From positions 1 to 64,000 of the forward strand of contig NW_026515442.1 of NCBI RefSeq assembly GCF_014898815.1: 64,000 nucleotides of DNA, read 5' to 3'. Every line of letters starts with the position of its first letter. Positions within the stretch are counted from its first letter, which is position 1. The notes beneath the pieces were generated by a model. That model was given only the letters and a program-made list of their open reading frames with translations, was not told where the DNA came from and did not search any database. The DNA is from Panonychus citri (taxonomy: Eukaryota > Arthropoda > Arachnida > Trombidiformes > Tetranychidae). Shown in pieces: positions 45,912 through 55,433 of this stretch. Made by a program: the position numbers and the translations under genes.

Positions 45912-46954
45912 GATCATTTGGTGGAGTAAATCGACTGTTCAAGGCAATTAAAAAGATTGATCCATCTGCTAAATTGAGCGATGTACATAAATGGTTAAAG
46001 GATCAAGACACTTACGTTCTTTTCAAACAGAATAAAAATAAATTTCCTCGATTACCAATTTTAGTTAACAAGATTGATGAACAATGGCAAATAGATTTGA
46101 TGGATATGTCCTGGGTCAGTCAGTATAACGATGGTTACCGTTACCTACTCAACGTTATTGATTGTTTCAGTAAATTTGCCTGGTCACGACCGATAAGAAA
46201 AAAAACAGGCCTTGAGGTTGTTCAAGCATTAGAGAATATTTTCTCTAAGCAAAGAGTACCAGAAAAGTTACAAAGTGACCAGGGTAAAGAGTTTGCCAAC
46301 TCAGACTTCAAGGCTCTGATGATTCGCAAAAAAATCAATCACTTTTTTGCTACCGATGGTGTGATAAAATGTGCAATTGTGGAGAGATTCAATGGTACAC
46401 TAAGAGCTAGGATTTATCGTTATTTACATCATGTGAATACTGGTAAATATATCGATGTACATGAAGAAATAATAGAATCATATAATAAGTCCTTCCATCG
46501 GACAATTGGCATGTCACCGGTAGAAGTGAATGATGAAAACTCTTCAACAGTATTGAGAAATATAAGAAAAAGTCATCCGAAAAGTAATGCCAATTACAAG
46601 CCTTTTTCTGTGGGTGCAAAGGTCCGAATAAGAAGAGAGAAAGGAATATTCGAGAAAGGAGCTAAGAGAAACTTCAAATTGGAAATTTTTACAATAAGAA
46701 AACACAAGAGAACACCACAAGGTTGGGTTTATTGGCTACAGGATTATGCTGGTGAAAGGATCACATCAGTTTTTTACCATAATGAGCTTATCCAAGCTAT
46801 AGAACCGAGCTTATATCAGATCGAGAAAATATTAAGAACAAGAATAAATCCAAGTAGCAAGAAAAAGGAGTACTTTGTTAAGTGGCTAGATTATCCAAGT
46901 AAATTCAATCAGTGGGTTCAAGATGTGGAACCAACCTCAAGAATATTTCATTGA
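45857..46954 (+). CDS. Polinton integrase (retroviral-type rve) with chromodomain
   Basis: 365 aa, intact. It catalyses insertion with a 6-bp target duplication. The N-terminal region has the Polinton hallmark SPKAIGSFGGVNRLFKA. The DDE residues are D80 (WQIDLMDM), D141 (LQSDQGKEF) and E176 (AIVERFNGTL). A C-terminal chromodomain (about 315-362) with EYFVKWLDYPSKFNQWV may guide target choice. ATG at 45857 overlaps the end of the preceding broken gene, and the 3' end overlaps the next ATG by 32 bases. Confidence 0.95.
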   Translation: MAESFQRYEREYYSPKAIGSFGGVNRLFKAIKKIDPSAKLSDVHKWLKDQDTYVLFKQNKNKFPRLPILVNKIDEQWQIDLMDMSWVSQYNDGYRYLLNVIDCFSKFAWSRPIRKKTGLEVVQALENIFSKQRVPEKLQSDQGKEFANSDFKALMIRKKINHFFATDGVIKCAIVERFNGTLRARIYRYLHHVNTGKYIDVHEEIIESYNKSFHRTIGMSPVEVNDENSSTVLRNIRKSHPKSNANYKPFSVGAKVRIRREKGIFEKGAKRNFKLEIFTIRKHKRTPQGWVYWLQDYAGERITSVFYHNELIQAIEPSLYQIEKILRTRINPSSKKKEYFVKWLDYPSKFNQWVQDVEPTSRIFH

Positions 46955-48855
46955 AGCAGTATCAAATGCGTCAATGGACATCTTTCCTCAGAACACTTTG
47001 ACAAAATTTTCAAATCGTTTAGCTCGAGCAATTGATCTAAACGGTGAGTGGTTAGTAGGTCTTCAAGAGATTTTTTACCCATCAGACATAAGTGCAACCG
47101 CCCGAAGCTTGTCGCTTCACCTGTTAATTGATGGCTTTGGACAAAAGGTTAAGCTGGACGTAATGTTGGAAGCTAATGATGATAAGAGATCAATAATTGA
47201 TAAAATAAACACTAGTATGCGAAAACATTATAATACAACAAAAGCAAAACGACCCAAAAGAGATATTATGGAGTCTATTAATAAACTTTTGAAAGTTGAA
47301 AGTGCAAATTTCACAACTGAAGAAAAATTGGCTCATTTGAAAGAGATTAAAAGCAAAGGTTTAGCAGCATTTGAAAGAGATTAAAAGCAAAGGTTTAGCA
47401 GCATTTGAAGAGCTTCTAAAGCAAATCGATGAGATGAGTGGAAAAGTAAAAGCAAAAGAACAGGAAATTGCCTCTCTGTCCACCGAGATGTCAGAAAAAA
47501 ACAAAGAAGTAGCAGTTGTTAATGCTAACCTAGCTTCAAGAATCGACGCTGAAGATGATTTTGCTAAGTATAAATTAACTGCACAAAAATTGTTGGCTGA
47601 TCAAACTGAAAAGATAAACAAGCTTGAGAAACAACCTAACAAAGATTCCGAGATTTATCATCTGAAGAAAGATTTGAGAGATGCCTTGTTAAGATTAAAA
47701 CGATGGCAAGATGATGCTATGGCCAAGAACGTTGAAGCCTCAAAACTACGAAGTGAACTTGAAATACTAAAAAGTGAACGCGATGCAAACCTTTTGGCAT
47801 TGCAAGAGAAATATGATGTGCTTAAGGAGGAAACCGATGTCAAGTTAAAAAAGATCGAAAGAGACTTGCTCGACGCTAAGTCAACTAATTCAGAGAAAGT
47901 CTTAGAATACGAGAGAAAATTAGAAAGATGTAAGCTGGAGCAAGGAGAGGAGCTACAAAAAGTAAAGGATCAAATTCAAGAAGAATCTGGCAGTTACACA
48001 AACAAAGTGAAACTGATGGAGGATAGAGAGCAAGTCTATCAGCAGACCTTGAAAGAATCGAGAGCAAAAGTGAGTGAATTACAAAAAGTTCAAGCTGAGC
48101 TTAGAGATAAAATAGCCGAACTCGTTCCAAAGGAAGAACTAAACACATTGAATCAAATGGTTGAATCTATCGCTTCAGAGAAAAATGCTGTTGAAATGAC
48201 TTTGAAAGAGTTGAAAGATAAACATGACTCTCTGGCCAATGAAGTGCTTAGATTGAATGATGATTTGGTTAAACAGAAAGCTGAAAAAAATCAATTACTT
48301 GAAGATATTGAAAGAGTTAGACGGCAATTATATAAATTCAAGCCATTGGTAGAGAATGAACTGACTATTAGTGAAGATGATAAAGTGCCTTTTGTTGAAC
48401 TGGTAAGCGGGAAAATTATCGTTCACAGAGGATACTTAGATAATCGAATTATAGTCCCTCACTTCAATGATTCAGCTTTTATTTCTGCTCTTGGGTTCGA
48501 TGCTTATGGTTACCTAGATAAAATTGGCCGATTACTAACCACAAACGAGGTTAGCATGAGTGCCGAGAAACCTGCTGCTCTTGATTTCCAGCCTCACTTG
48601 ATGTTTGTAAACTCTGACATTGTATCTGAGCACTTTGTTGGAGACAAATCAGCAAGGGTCCTTCGTGTTTTACCCTTGAGAGGAGACGAAAAGAAGCAAA
48701 TAATTCATGAAAGATTCATGAAGCCTCATTATTATCCGCTAAGGTCAAATAGAATGGAAGATGTAAATTTCATTTTAAGTGATGAGACCGGAGAACAAGT
48801 AAAATTCAACTCAGGTCGAGTTTGTATTGGGTTACATTTGAAAAAAGTTGTATAA
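46923..48855 (+). pseudogene. Penton-like minor capsid protein with inserted coiled coil, frameshifted
   Basis: The N-terminal part (46923-47384) has SNASMDIFPQNTLTKFSNRL and IDLNGEWLVGLQEIFYP, and the C-terminal part (about 48360-48855) has FVNSDIVSEHFVGDKSARVL and VCIGLHL. Both are conserved in the Polinton protein regarded as penton or minor capsid. Between them lies a Glu/Lys/Leu heptad-rich coiled coil of roughly 300 residues, which I do not expect in this family. A perfect 34-bp direct duplication near 47340-47407 shifts the frame, so the first half ends at 47384 and the second opens at 47371. The duplication could be a slippage mutation or an assembly error. Confidence 0.8.
47340..47407 (+). 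repeat. 34-bp direct duplication that shifts the penton frame
   Basis: A 34-base unit including AAGAGATTAAAAGCAAAGG occurs twice head to tail. 34 is not a multiple of three, so the second copy moves the frame. Both copies are identical. Confidence 0.93.
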
Positions 48856-48887
48856 GAAATTGTAAAACTATCACTGAGAATAAAAAA

Positions 48888-49373
48888 ATGTCAAGAAAAG
48901 TTCATTGTTCATGTGAATCAGACCTGCAAAGGTTTTTCGCGTCTCAAGTAGGAAGTGGTTTCGGTGATATAAGTGTTTTCAAAGGTTCACCATATCAAAG
49001 AGGGTATGGGATAGGTACGTTAATTGCAAGATTTGGAATTCCGATTCTGAAATTTCTGGGTAAACAGTTTCTACGTACAGGGGTAAACGTTGGAGCTGAT
49101 ATGTTGGAGAAGAGAAGGTTTAAAGATGCATTGAAAGAGAGAGCAAAAGAAGGGCTTCGAAATGCAACAACTCAGTCTATCGCTAAAGTGAACAAGTTAT
49201 TAGAGCAAAAAGGTTCTGGTAATGTAGGATTACAAGCATATAAGAAATTAATCAAAGCAGTCAAGGCTAAAAAGAGACGAAGAAGAAGAAAAACTGTCCA
49301 GCGTAAGAGAAGTGTAAAACGAGTGAAAAGTAAAAGTAAGAAAAGAAAGCAAAGAAAGGATATTTTCGGATAA
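48888..49373 (+). CDS. Basic VI/X-like minor virion protein
   Basis: 161 aa from ATG at 48888. It has a Gly-rich N-terminal region, then an amphipathic stretch (GIPILKFLGKQFLRTGVNVG) with ALKERAKEGLRNAT, and a C-terminal tail of almost pure Lys/Arg. This layout is standard for the gene just before the major capsid gene in Polintons. A role in DNA condensation or membrane disruption is inferred. Its stop overlaps the major capsid ATG (TAATG at 49371-49375). Confidence 0.7.
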   Translation: MSRKVHCSCESDLQRFFASQVGSGFGDISVFKGSPYQRGYGIGTLIARFGIPILKFLGKQFLRTGVNVGADMLEKRRFKDALKERAKEGLRNATTQSIAKVNKLLEQKGSGNVGLQAYKKLIKAVKAKKRRRRRKTVQRKRSVKRVKSKSKKRKQRKDIFG

Positions 49374-50623
49374 TGGAGTATCTACACGTTGACTCAAACC
49401 CGGCAGGGAAAAGTGAGCTAACCTTGTTTACAGTTCCATCTACACAAGTAACAATAGAGTCAAGCTATGAAACTGAATACCGACCATCGGCAAGCCTGGA
49501 AAGTAGCCTTGTCTATGAAATTGCAGTTCCACCTTCTGAGGATATGACAGATATGGCGGCTACAATGTTACACATGAAAGTTCAAATAATTGATGGAACA
49601 AATGAACCAACAAAAAATGCAGTAAAAGCAATGATGGCTCGCAATTTTGGGAATGCTCTATTTGAGCAAATCGACTTATTTCTCAATGGTGTAAACTTAT
49701 GTCAAGCTTCAAACATGTACCACTATCAGGCTTTTCTTGAAGATCTTCTTTATAAATTTCCCAACCCTGTGGACACTGGTAACCTTTCACGAAAAGAACC
49801 TCAATTTGTTGTTGCAAGTCGAACCTATGATCTATTCTTTCGTTTACATTTACCCATTTGTCAACAAGATCGATTGATGGTGAGTGGATTACCCATGACT
49901 TTCAAACTAACCCGAAGTCCGTTAACCTTTCCAGTTTGGGCAACAACTGAGGCTGACACAGAAACATATAAAACTAAAATAACAAGTTTATCATTGTTTG
50001 TTAGAAGGGTTAAACTATTTCCCGATGCTCAAGCAGCACTTCTCACAACACTTAGTAGAGTACCAGCAAAATATTTCATCATAAGAAACGAAATGAAAAA
50101 CTTTACAATAACAAAGGATGTTAACATGATAACAGTTGAAAATTTGTTCAATGGCTTCCTACCTAAGCGTATCATCTTAGGCTTTGTTAGTGAAGAATCA
50201 TTTTCTGGTGATCGACAGTCAGGCCCATTTAAATTTGACAATTTTTCAGTTTCTCACTTAGCTTTGAATGTTGACGGTAACCATGTACCAACAGTCCCAT
50301 ACCAACCTGACTTTGAGGGAAACTTGTACATGAGAGAATTTATCAATCTTTACCGTTACACTGGTCAAGACGACGGAATCCCGCAATGTGACATTGACTA
50401 TGACAAATACAAGTCAAATTATTGCCTATTTGCCTTTGATTTGAGTAGTGATGGTACACTGGGGGGAGAAACGGGAACACTAAATCTACTTAGGCGAGGG
50501 TCTATAAGATGTGAAATTAGATTTTCTAAAACATTGACTAAACAAGTTAAACTGATTGTACTTGGACAATTTGATAACCTGATAACAGTTGACAGAGAGC
50601 GAACCGTTGTAATAGATTATTGA
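49373..50623 (+). CDS. Major capsid protein (double jelly-roll, hexon-like)
   Basis: 416 aa, intact. The N-terminus (MEYLHVDSNPAGKSELTLFT followed by VPSTQVTIESS) is the signature of the Polinton capsid family, annotated in many animals as transposon-derived F54H12.2-like proteins. Beta-rich sequence follows along the full length, as expected for two jelly rolls that trimerise into pseudo-hexameric capsomers. It is flanked by the VI/X-like gene and the maturation protease, the usual morphogenesis module. Confidence 0.92.
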   Translation: MEYLHVDSNPAGKSELTLFTVPSTQVTIESSYETEYRPSASLESSLVYEIAVPPSEDMTDMAATMLHMKVQIIDGTNEPTKNAVKAMMARNFGNALFEQIDLFLNGVNLCQASNMYHYQAFLEDLLYKFPNPVDTGNLSRKEPQFVVASRTYDLFFRLHLPICQQDRLMVSGLPMTFKLTRSPLTFPVWATTEADTETYKTKITSLSLFVRRVKLFPDAQAALLTTLSRVPAKYFIIRNEMKNFTITKDVNMITVENLFNGFLPKRIILGFVSEESFSGDRQSGPFKFDNFSVSHLALNVDGNHVPTVPYQPDFEGNLYMREFINLYRYTGQDDGIPQCDIDYDKYKSNYCLFAFDLSSDGTLGGETGTLNLLRRGSIRCEIRFSKTLTKQVKLIVLGQFDNLITVDRERTVVIDY

Positions 50624-50637
50624 GTGATTAACAAAGG

Positions 50638-51069
50638 ATGTTAACATCGAGAGAGCTGGAAATGTTATTGTCTGGAAACAAGTTTTTCGGTGGAGTTTAT
50701 TCAATCAATAATTTACCTTTGGTGATTCCAACAACAAAAATAAATTACATTGTAAATTTGGATCCTTCTTACCAACCAGGTTCACATTGGGTATCGGTAT
50801 ACATTGACAGTAACCGTAGAGCTATTTACTTTGACTCTTTCGGACGACCCCCTCCTCCTGAAATTTTATCATTCATGCAGAGAAGCGTTTCCTTCTATCA
50901 AATATCGAAATCAAAATATCAGGGAGATGATTCATCAGCTTGTGGCTATTATTGTTTACTTTTTGTACTGATGTCGAACAAAAAATCTTTCTTTAAACTT
51001 ATGAAAAGCTGTAACCATTCGAGAAATGAGTATTTAATGTACAAAAAACTACTCTCTCTATTAAAATAA
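50638..51069 (+). CDS. Adenain-like cysteine protease (maturation)
   Basis: 143 aa from ATG at 50638. The Ulp1/adenain fold is indicated by His50 (PGSHWVSVYID), Asp66 (IYFDSFGRPPP), Gln95 and Cys102 (QGDDSSACGYYC). It would process capsid proteins during virion maturation. It is intact and lies 14 bases after the major capsid stop. The next gene downstream is convergent. Confidence 0.92.
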   Translation: MLTSRELEMLLSGNKFFGGVYSINNLPLVIPTTKINYIVNLDPSYQPGSHWVSVYIDSNRRAIYFDSFGRPPPPEILSFMQRSVSFYQISKSKYQGDDSSACGYYCLLFVLMSNKKSFFKLMKSCNHSRNEYLMYKKLLSLLK

Positions 51070-51271
51070 AAAATAAAAATGTGAACTCGAAATAACAAGT
51101 TCCCCCGGGTGGGCGCGAACTCGCGAGCTCAAAAAATTCAGTGATCGGTCAGGTCTCGCGAGAATGAGGATTTCTCATAATTCGCGAGGAAAATGAGATC
51201 CTTTTAATCGCGAGTAAATTGATATCACTATATTCGCGAGAAAGAAGAAATCTTACAGACAATTCAATAGA
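51070..51271. other. Convergent junction with TCGCGAG array 1
   Basis: Between the protease and PolB stop codons. It begins with a C/G-rich tract (tcccccgggtgggcgcg at 51101-51117) and then five TCGCGAG sites at 51121, 51156, 51182, 51208 and 51234, so spacings of 35, 26, 26 and 26. Midway between sites lie GATATC-like or small hairpin sequences (ATGAGGATTTCTCAT). The array is non-coding and related to the array at 56236-56379. Origin, packaging or terminator roles are all possible; none is shown. Confidence 0.8.
51121..51240. repeat. TCGCGAG array 1
   Basis: Five exact TCGCGAG sites at 51121, 51156, 51182, 51208 and 51234. The last four are exactly 26 bases apart. Confidence 0.9.
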
Positions 51272-52648
51272 TTATTGTTTTATTGAGTAGTGTCCATAGG
51301 CAAGAGAGTTTACAGAATCAATGAGGTAACGCTTATCTTCAAATGGTGATAAAGCAATCTTATCGTTTACATATAGATGAACAATGTGATTTTCTGATCC
51401 CAGTCTACGTGTTGTCCTTCGAACTGTTTTCACATTGAAAAGAGAATTTTTATAATCCTCAAATGATAACTGGTTCTCAACTACAACACCTTGAACTCCT
51501 TTAGCCCTCTTTTTAACCTCGCTTTGTGTTTTGATTGCATACAGTTTTGGTCTCAGAGCGATAACTTCTTCAATCACTTGACCATTCATCTCATCCTTTA
51601 GACATCCAATTCTTTTTCGATTGTTACTGCTATACAAGCAGTGTTCAACAGGAAGATCACTGAAATCCATTATATCTGAAAAATGATCCATATCTCGAAC
51701 TAAATCGTCAGTTTTTATCTCAACTAAGAGAGAATCAGTATCAGAATATACTAAACTGATGTTATCATGAAAATAAGATTTAAATCTATCATAGTAGAGG
51801 GTGTAAACATGAAGTTTAGCCAACTCTAATACAGTAAAACCAACAATTATGGGTTTGTCAAGTAAAACGGTATCCGGTAGCATTTGAAAAAGCACTTTAT
51901 CATCTGAGAGGATTCGCATGTTTTTACATAGATGCTTTCGAGTTCGTCTTGCAGCCATAGTATCTGTTGTCACCAAGTCAACTTTAACTCTTTTCCTTTT
52001 ATCTTCCATCAATTTACCATAATTGCTGTTTACAAATAGCTTGTAAAGGGATGAGACAAAAGGAGAGGATGCTTGTTTCCTCTTTTCGGTGCAAAGGTTG
52101 ATGTACGGTGATAACCAACGCTTTTGATGGAAAGATATTACTCGGTGAATATGCGTCACTTTCAATCCATGTTTGACGTAATACTTGAGCATTCGGTAGT
52201 GGATAACATATCGGGTTTTAGGAAGAAAAGTAGCAACAAGTTTCTCAGTTTTTGTTGACTTCTGGTCTAGTTCATCGAGAATAGATTTAGCGGTTGGACT
52301 TAACATTGAATCTGAAATTACCATTTTATGTGGAGCAAGTGGAAAATCGTTATGTAGATCGTGCAGTGTCTCAGGATAGATTAGATCAACTTCAAGAATG
52401 TAACCTGTTGGTGCATCGTCTTCGACAGATAGGTAACAGTTTAACTGTCGTGACTCTAACCATTGATAGTTACCAAACGGTAGAACATCACACATTGCCT
52501 TGCCATATAAATTGTTCACGTCAAAATAAAGAATCCATGTTTGATCGCCTCCGTCGTATGATTGAACCAATTTATTGTTTGCTTTTACGTGTCTCTTGGC
52601 CACTGTAGTGAAACCACCTCTTATTCCGTTCTCAACCATCATGTACAT
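51272..52648 (-). CDS. polB: PolB C-terminal part (palm and thumb, motifs A-C), open segment
   Basis: 458 codons open. They contain motifs A (WILYFDVNNLYGKAM), B (SSLYKLFVNSNYGKLM) and C (LVYSDTDSLLVEI). The open frame has an ATG near its start, but it is surely the 3' part of the longer gene and not a separate protein. Confidence 0.85.
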   Translation of the reverse strand: MYMMVENGIRGGFTTVAKRHVKANNKLVQSYDGGDQTWILYFDVNNLYGKAMCDVLPFGNYQWLESRQLNCYLSVEDDAPTGYILEVDLIYPETLHDLHNDFPLAPHKMVISDSMLSPTAKSILDELDQKSTKTEKLVATFLPKTRYVIHYRMLKYYVKHGLKVTHIHRVISFHQKRWLSPYINLCTEKRKQASSPFVSSLYKLFVNSNYGKLMEDKRKRVKVDLVTTDTMAARRTRKHLCKNMRILSDDKVLFQMLPDTVLLDKPIIVGFTVLELAKLHVYTLYYDRFKSYFHDNISLVYSDTDSLLVEIKTDDLVRDMDHFSDIMDFSDLPVEHCLYSSNNRKRIGCLKDEMNGQVIEEVIALRPKLYAIKTQSEVKKRAKGVQGVVVENQLSFEDYKNSLFNVKTVRRTTRRLGSENHIVHLYVNDKIALSPFEDKRYLIDSVNSLAYGHYSIKQ

Positions 52649-53010
52649 TTCCAGATCAGTAAAGATCTTCAGGGATACTTTAGCATCTTTATCGCTGAGG
52701 CAAAAGATAAACCAGGAACTGACATATAATGGCGGGTCAATAGCAAAGTCATTTAAACTTGTTTCTCTAAAGTTTTCAAAAACAGCGGCTACAAAAGTAC
52801 ATCTAAACGTAAATAAATGTCTATCAGATCACCCAATTTTGGCAGTTAAATTGTTTCCAGACACGCGTTAATCTTTCATACATTTCAATTGTAATAGATT
52901 TATCAGTGAGATGAATAGAATGATTCTATTTGAGGTAGATCTCTTCATACCTTTCAAATGAGTCCAAATATTCGTATGGAAGGACAGCTTTATCAAGAAG
53001 GTCGGTTAGA

Positions 53011-54258
53011 TCACGAGTTTTCCACTCTTGACGTAAAAGTGCCCTTATCGACTAGGCTTAAATCTTTCGATAGAGTGTCAAGGCTAGCAGGTAAAAAAGC
53101 ATACGAATCGAGGAAAGCTAAATTACCGGAATACCATCCAATATACTTTTCCAAAGATTGTGGTATTATGGTAATATTGGAAGAGAAGGTTTTACCGTCC
53201 ATTCCAGCAATAAGTAAATGACTATCATAGTTCTTAAGGTTATGGAAGAAAATTGATATTCTTTTGGCAATGGAGTAGTAACCATAACTACTAGGCTCGT
53301 GACGAGATACTTTTCTTGGATCACCAGTTGGTATACAGACACTTTCAAAATCTGCATAAATGATGAAAGGGTGTTTGCTTTCTTTTTTCAAGTTCCTCTT
53401 AACCAAATCTGCAAATGGAGTTTGCCTCGATACCACGGGTAGTTTCACTCGTTGTACGGCTCTATTTTCACAATCAATCAGATGAGTTGCAAGTTTTTCT
53501 TTAGAAGTATACCCATGTAGACATCTTTCACAGTGGTATCGTCTTCTATTAGTTTTACTGTTCAAGGCTCTACGTAAGCTTATAATCGGATAGAAATGAT
53601 CAGCATATAAGAGTAATTTAACGTGTTTACTCTTTTTCTCTCTGGTAATGCGAAGAGGGATTATGTATTTACCATCTAAGTTGTATGAAAAAACACTTAC
53701 AGATATATCATTAACCTTTTCAAAGCCGTTTATCTGCTCAAGAGTAACATCTCCTGTCCATTTTGAGAAATTATGGTTATTTATGTATCGATTATATTGT
53801 GTTACGCGATGTTTGTCAACGTCTCCATATATACTCGCTAATATTGAATACATAAAACAGCTTGTCTTACAGTTAAGACTTACAAAACATCTCTTTCCAT
53901 AGAGTTGCTTTGGTAATTTCTGGAGACGGCATCCTCCATGGTGTGGCTGATACCATGCAACATAAACATCTAGAGATGAAATACAAACTATGATGAAACC
54001 GCTTCCTCTCTCAGTATAATGATCAATTATACTTTGCATCTCAGAGAAACTATCCATGAGTAATTGATCCAAATCATCGCATTCACTCAGATAAACTTTA
54101 AAAATTGAATGAATATACGAAGTGACGAAATCTTTCGTACCAAGTTTTTCAAATACAATGTTAATTGAAAATGAAATTTTCAGTGGGCCAAGTTCTCTTG
54201 ACAATGACTCAACCATAGCTTTCAAATCTGGAACAGTGTTGGTATGTAGATCTTCCAA
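53011..54258 (-). CDS. polB: PolB N-terminal and exonuclease part, open segment
   Basis: 415 codons open. They hold the exonuclease motifs YADFES and NLKNYD, a C2H2-like finger (YHCERCLHGYTSKEKLATHL) and the Polinton-type N-terminal domain. The segment ends at a stop near 53011 where a frame change is needed to reach the rest of the palm domain. Confidence 0.85.
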   Translation of the reverse strand: MEDLHTNTVPDLKAMVESLSRELGPLKISFSINIVFEKLGTKDFVTSYIHSIFKVYLSECDDLDQLLMDSFSEMQSIIDHYTERGSGFIIVCISSLDVYVAWYQPHHGGCRLQKLPKQLYGKRCFVSLNCKTSCFMYSILASIYGDVDKHRVTQYNRYINNHNFSKWTGDVTLEQINGFEKVNDISVSVFSYNLDGKYIIPLRITREKKSKHVKLLLYADHFYPIISLRRALNSKTNRRRYHCERCLHGYTSKEKLATHLIDCENRAVQRVKLPVVSRQTPFADLVKRNLKKESKHPFIIYADFESVCIPTGDPRKVSRHEPSSYGYYSIAKRISIFFHNLKNYDSHLLIAGMDGKTFSSNITIIPQSLEKYIGWYSGNLAFLDSYAFLPASLDTLSKDLSLVDKGTFTSRVENS

Positions 54259-54791
54259 TGTGTAACATTTATCAAATTTTCTTGAATATAAGTTGATACT
54301 GATCTGAATGCTTGTTTGATCAAAGTGAAATTGAAAAGTTCAACTATATCTGTTACTTTAGGTGATGCAAGTATCAAGCCACAAATTTTAACATGACTTT
54401 CTAGTTGTTGATTTGTGTCGAATCTCGTTGAACATTTTTCACAAACTAAACCTTCAATTTCCATTTTACGGTTTTCACTGTTGTTTGTAGGTTGTGTCGG
54501 ATAGCATGTGTGATCCAAAAGAGTAGAAAAGTCACCGAAAAACTGGTTACACTGAGGACAGCTACCAATAGACTGACTAATTGCAGCAAGATCATCTACT
54601 ACTTGAAGTTGTTGTTGTTGTTGTTGTTGTTGTTGTCTATCTTCATTTTGTGTCGGCACTGTTGATGGTTCGAATAACCCACTGGTTAAGTAAATTTGTA
54701 ATTCATCCAACGAATCATTGTCACAACATGAATGGTTTATGAAGTCACCTAAGTCGTCAAAGACAATTTGACAAAATCTACATCTTAACCC
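54222..54791 (-). CDS. polB: PolB exon 2, zinc-finger region
   Basis: Starts after the acceptor TTTTAG at 54792-54797 (- strand) and runs open to 54222. It has three Cys/His pairs typical of C2H2 fingers and a (CAG)n-encoded Gln run of nine. It overlaps the next open segment at 54222-54258 in a different frame, which marks a frameshift. Confidence 0.75.
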   Translation of the reverse strand, partial: GLRCRFCQIVFDDLGDFINHSCCDNDSLDELQIYLTSGLFEPSTVPTQNEDRQQQQQQQQQLQVVDDLAAISQSIGSCPQCNQFFGDFSTLLDHTCYPTQPTNNSENRKMEIEGLVCEKCSTRFDTNQQLESHVKICGLILASPKVTDIVELFNFTLIKQAFRSVSTYIQENLINVTHWKIYIPTLFQI

Positions 54792-54852
54792 CTAAAATAA
54801 GAAAGATATTAAAATATTAAATTTAAAAATTCACAGATTCAAGAAAACTTAC
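54792..54852 (-). other. Proposed 61-bp intron in PolB
   Basis: On the - strand: CAG/GTAAGT...TTTTAG/GGG. Joining ATGGATGATCAG to the downstream exon keeps frame and completes a zinc finger. The size matches the 64-bp host intron at 40422-40485. Confidence 0.7.
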
Positions 54853-55030
54853 CTGATCATCCATTCTAGTTTTTCATTTAAAATAATACTTATGATTTAA
54901 AATGCAATATAAACACCAACTAAATCAAATATGAATATTTCAATTTTATTTATAACTCAATTTTTGTCACACACGCGCAATTCAGCAACTTTATGCAAAT
55001 CAGTTAGCAAGAGTTTAATTTCGAAGTGCT

Positions 55031-55396
55031 ATGGATGTTTTTTACAAAAAGTTATCAAGAAATCTTACATTTGTTCTGTGGAGAATACAACGTCAAGTGG
55101 AGCTACCGTCACTCAAAAGAAGAATACAAGTTATCATCAATGAATACGAGCGTAAGCGAAGAGTGTCTCTATCATGTGTTAATTCGGTTACATCGAGTGA
55201 TGGTGAAGTCGGTGAACATTTTTGTTGTGATAATGTAGACTTACTGAGTGATCACTTGATTAAATTAAAAAATTTGATTGAATCGGAAAGTACTGTTACT
55301 TTGTATAATTATCTTGTTGATTATATGAGACTCGTTGAAGATAAAATACTCATAATTAATGAATCTGAATTGATTGTAACATCTTCATCTCTGTAA
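55031..55396 (+). CDS. Unknown Polinton accessory protein, 121 aa
   Basis: Starts at ATG 55031 (MDVFYKKLSRNLTFVLWRIQ), divergent from PolB with a 166-base shared upstream region. It is mostly helical and charged, with a Cys pair (HFCCDN). I do not recognise it. It is convergent with, and 37 bases from, the next gene. Confidence 0.6.
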   Translation: MDVFYKKLSRNLTFVLWRIQRQVELPSLKRRIQVIINEYERKRRVSLSCVNSVTSSDGEVGEHFCCDNVDLLSDHLIKLKNLIESESTVTLYNYLVDYMRLVEDKILIINESELIVTSSSL

Positions 55397-55433
55397 TAAA
55401 TTTATTTCTCCAAATCTTATCTCAATTTTACAT

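Larger units (their letters stand above)
51272..54864 (-). pseudogene. polB: Protein-primed family B DNA polymerase, spliced 5' end, broken
   Basis: Replicative polymerase of Polintons. It reads from ATG at 54864 through a short exon (MDDQ), a 61-bp intron (54792-54852), Cys/His zinc fingers (CRFCQIVFDDLGDFINH, CPQCNQFF, CEKCSTRF), exonuclease motifs (IIYADFESV, HNLKNYDSHL) and polymerase motifs A (FDVNNLYGKAM), B (KLFVNSNYGKLM) and C (YSDTDSL). The frame is broken near 54260-54300 and several times between 52649 and 53010, including an in-frame stop, so the palm N-terminal region is not readable in one frame. Flanking parts (53011-54258 and 51272-52648) are open. As it stands the gene cannot make a complete polymerase. 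Confidence 0.88.

Noticed and set aside
51121..51240. CRISPR-like or tRNA-like structure in the TCGCGAG array
   Set aside because: The constant part is only 7 bp, and no cloverleaf or cas genes are present.
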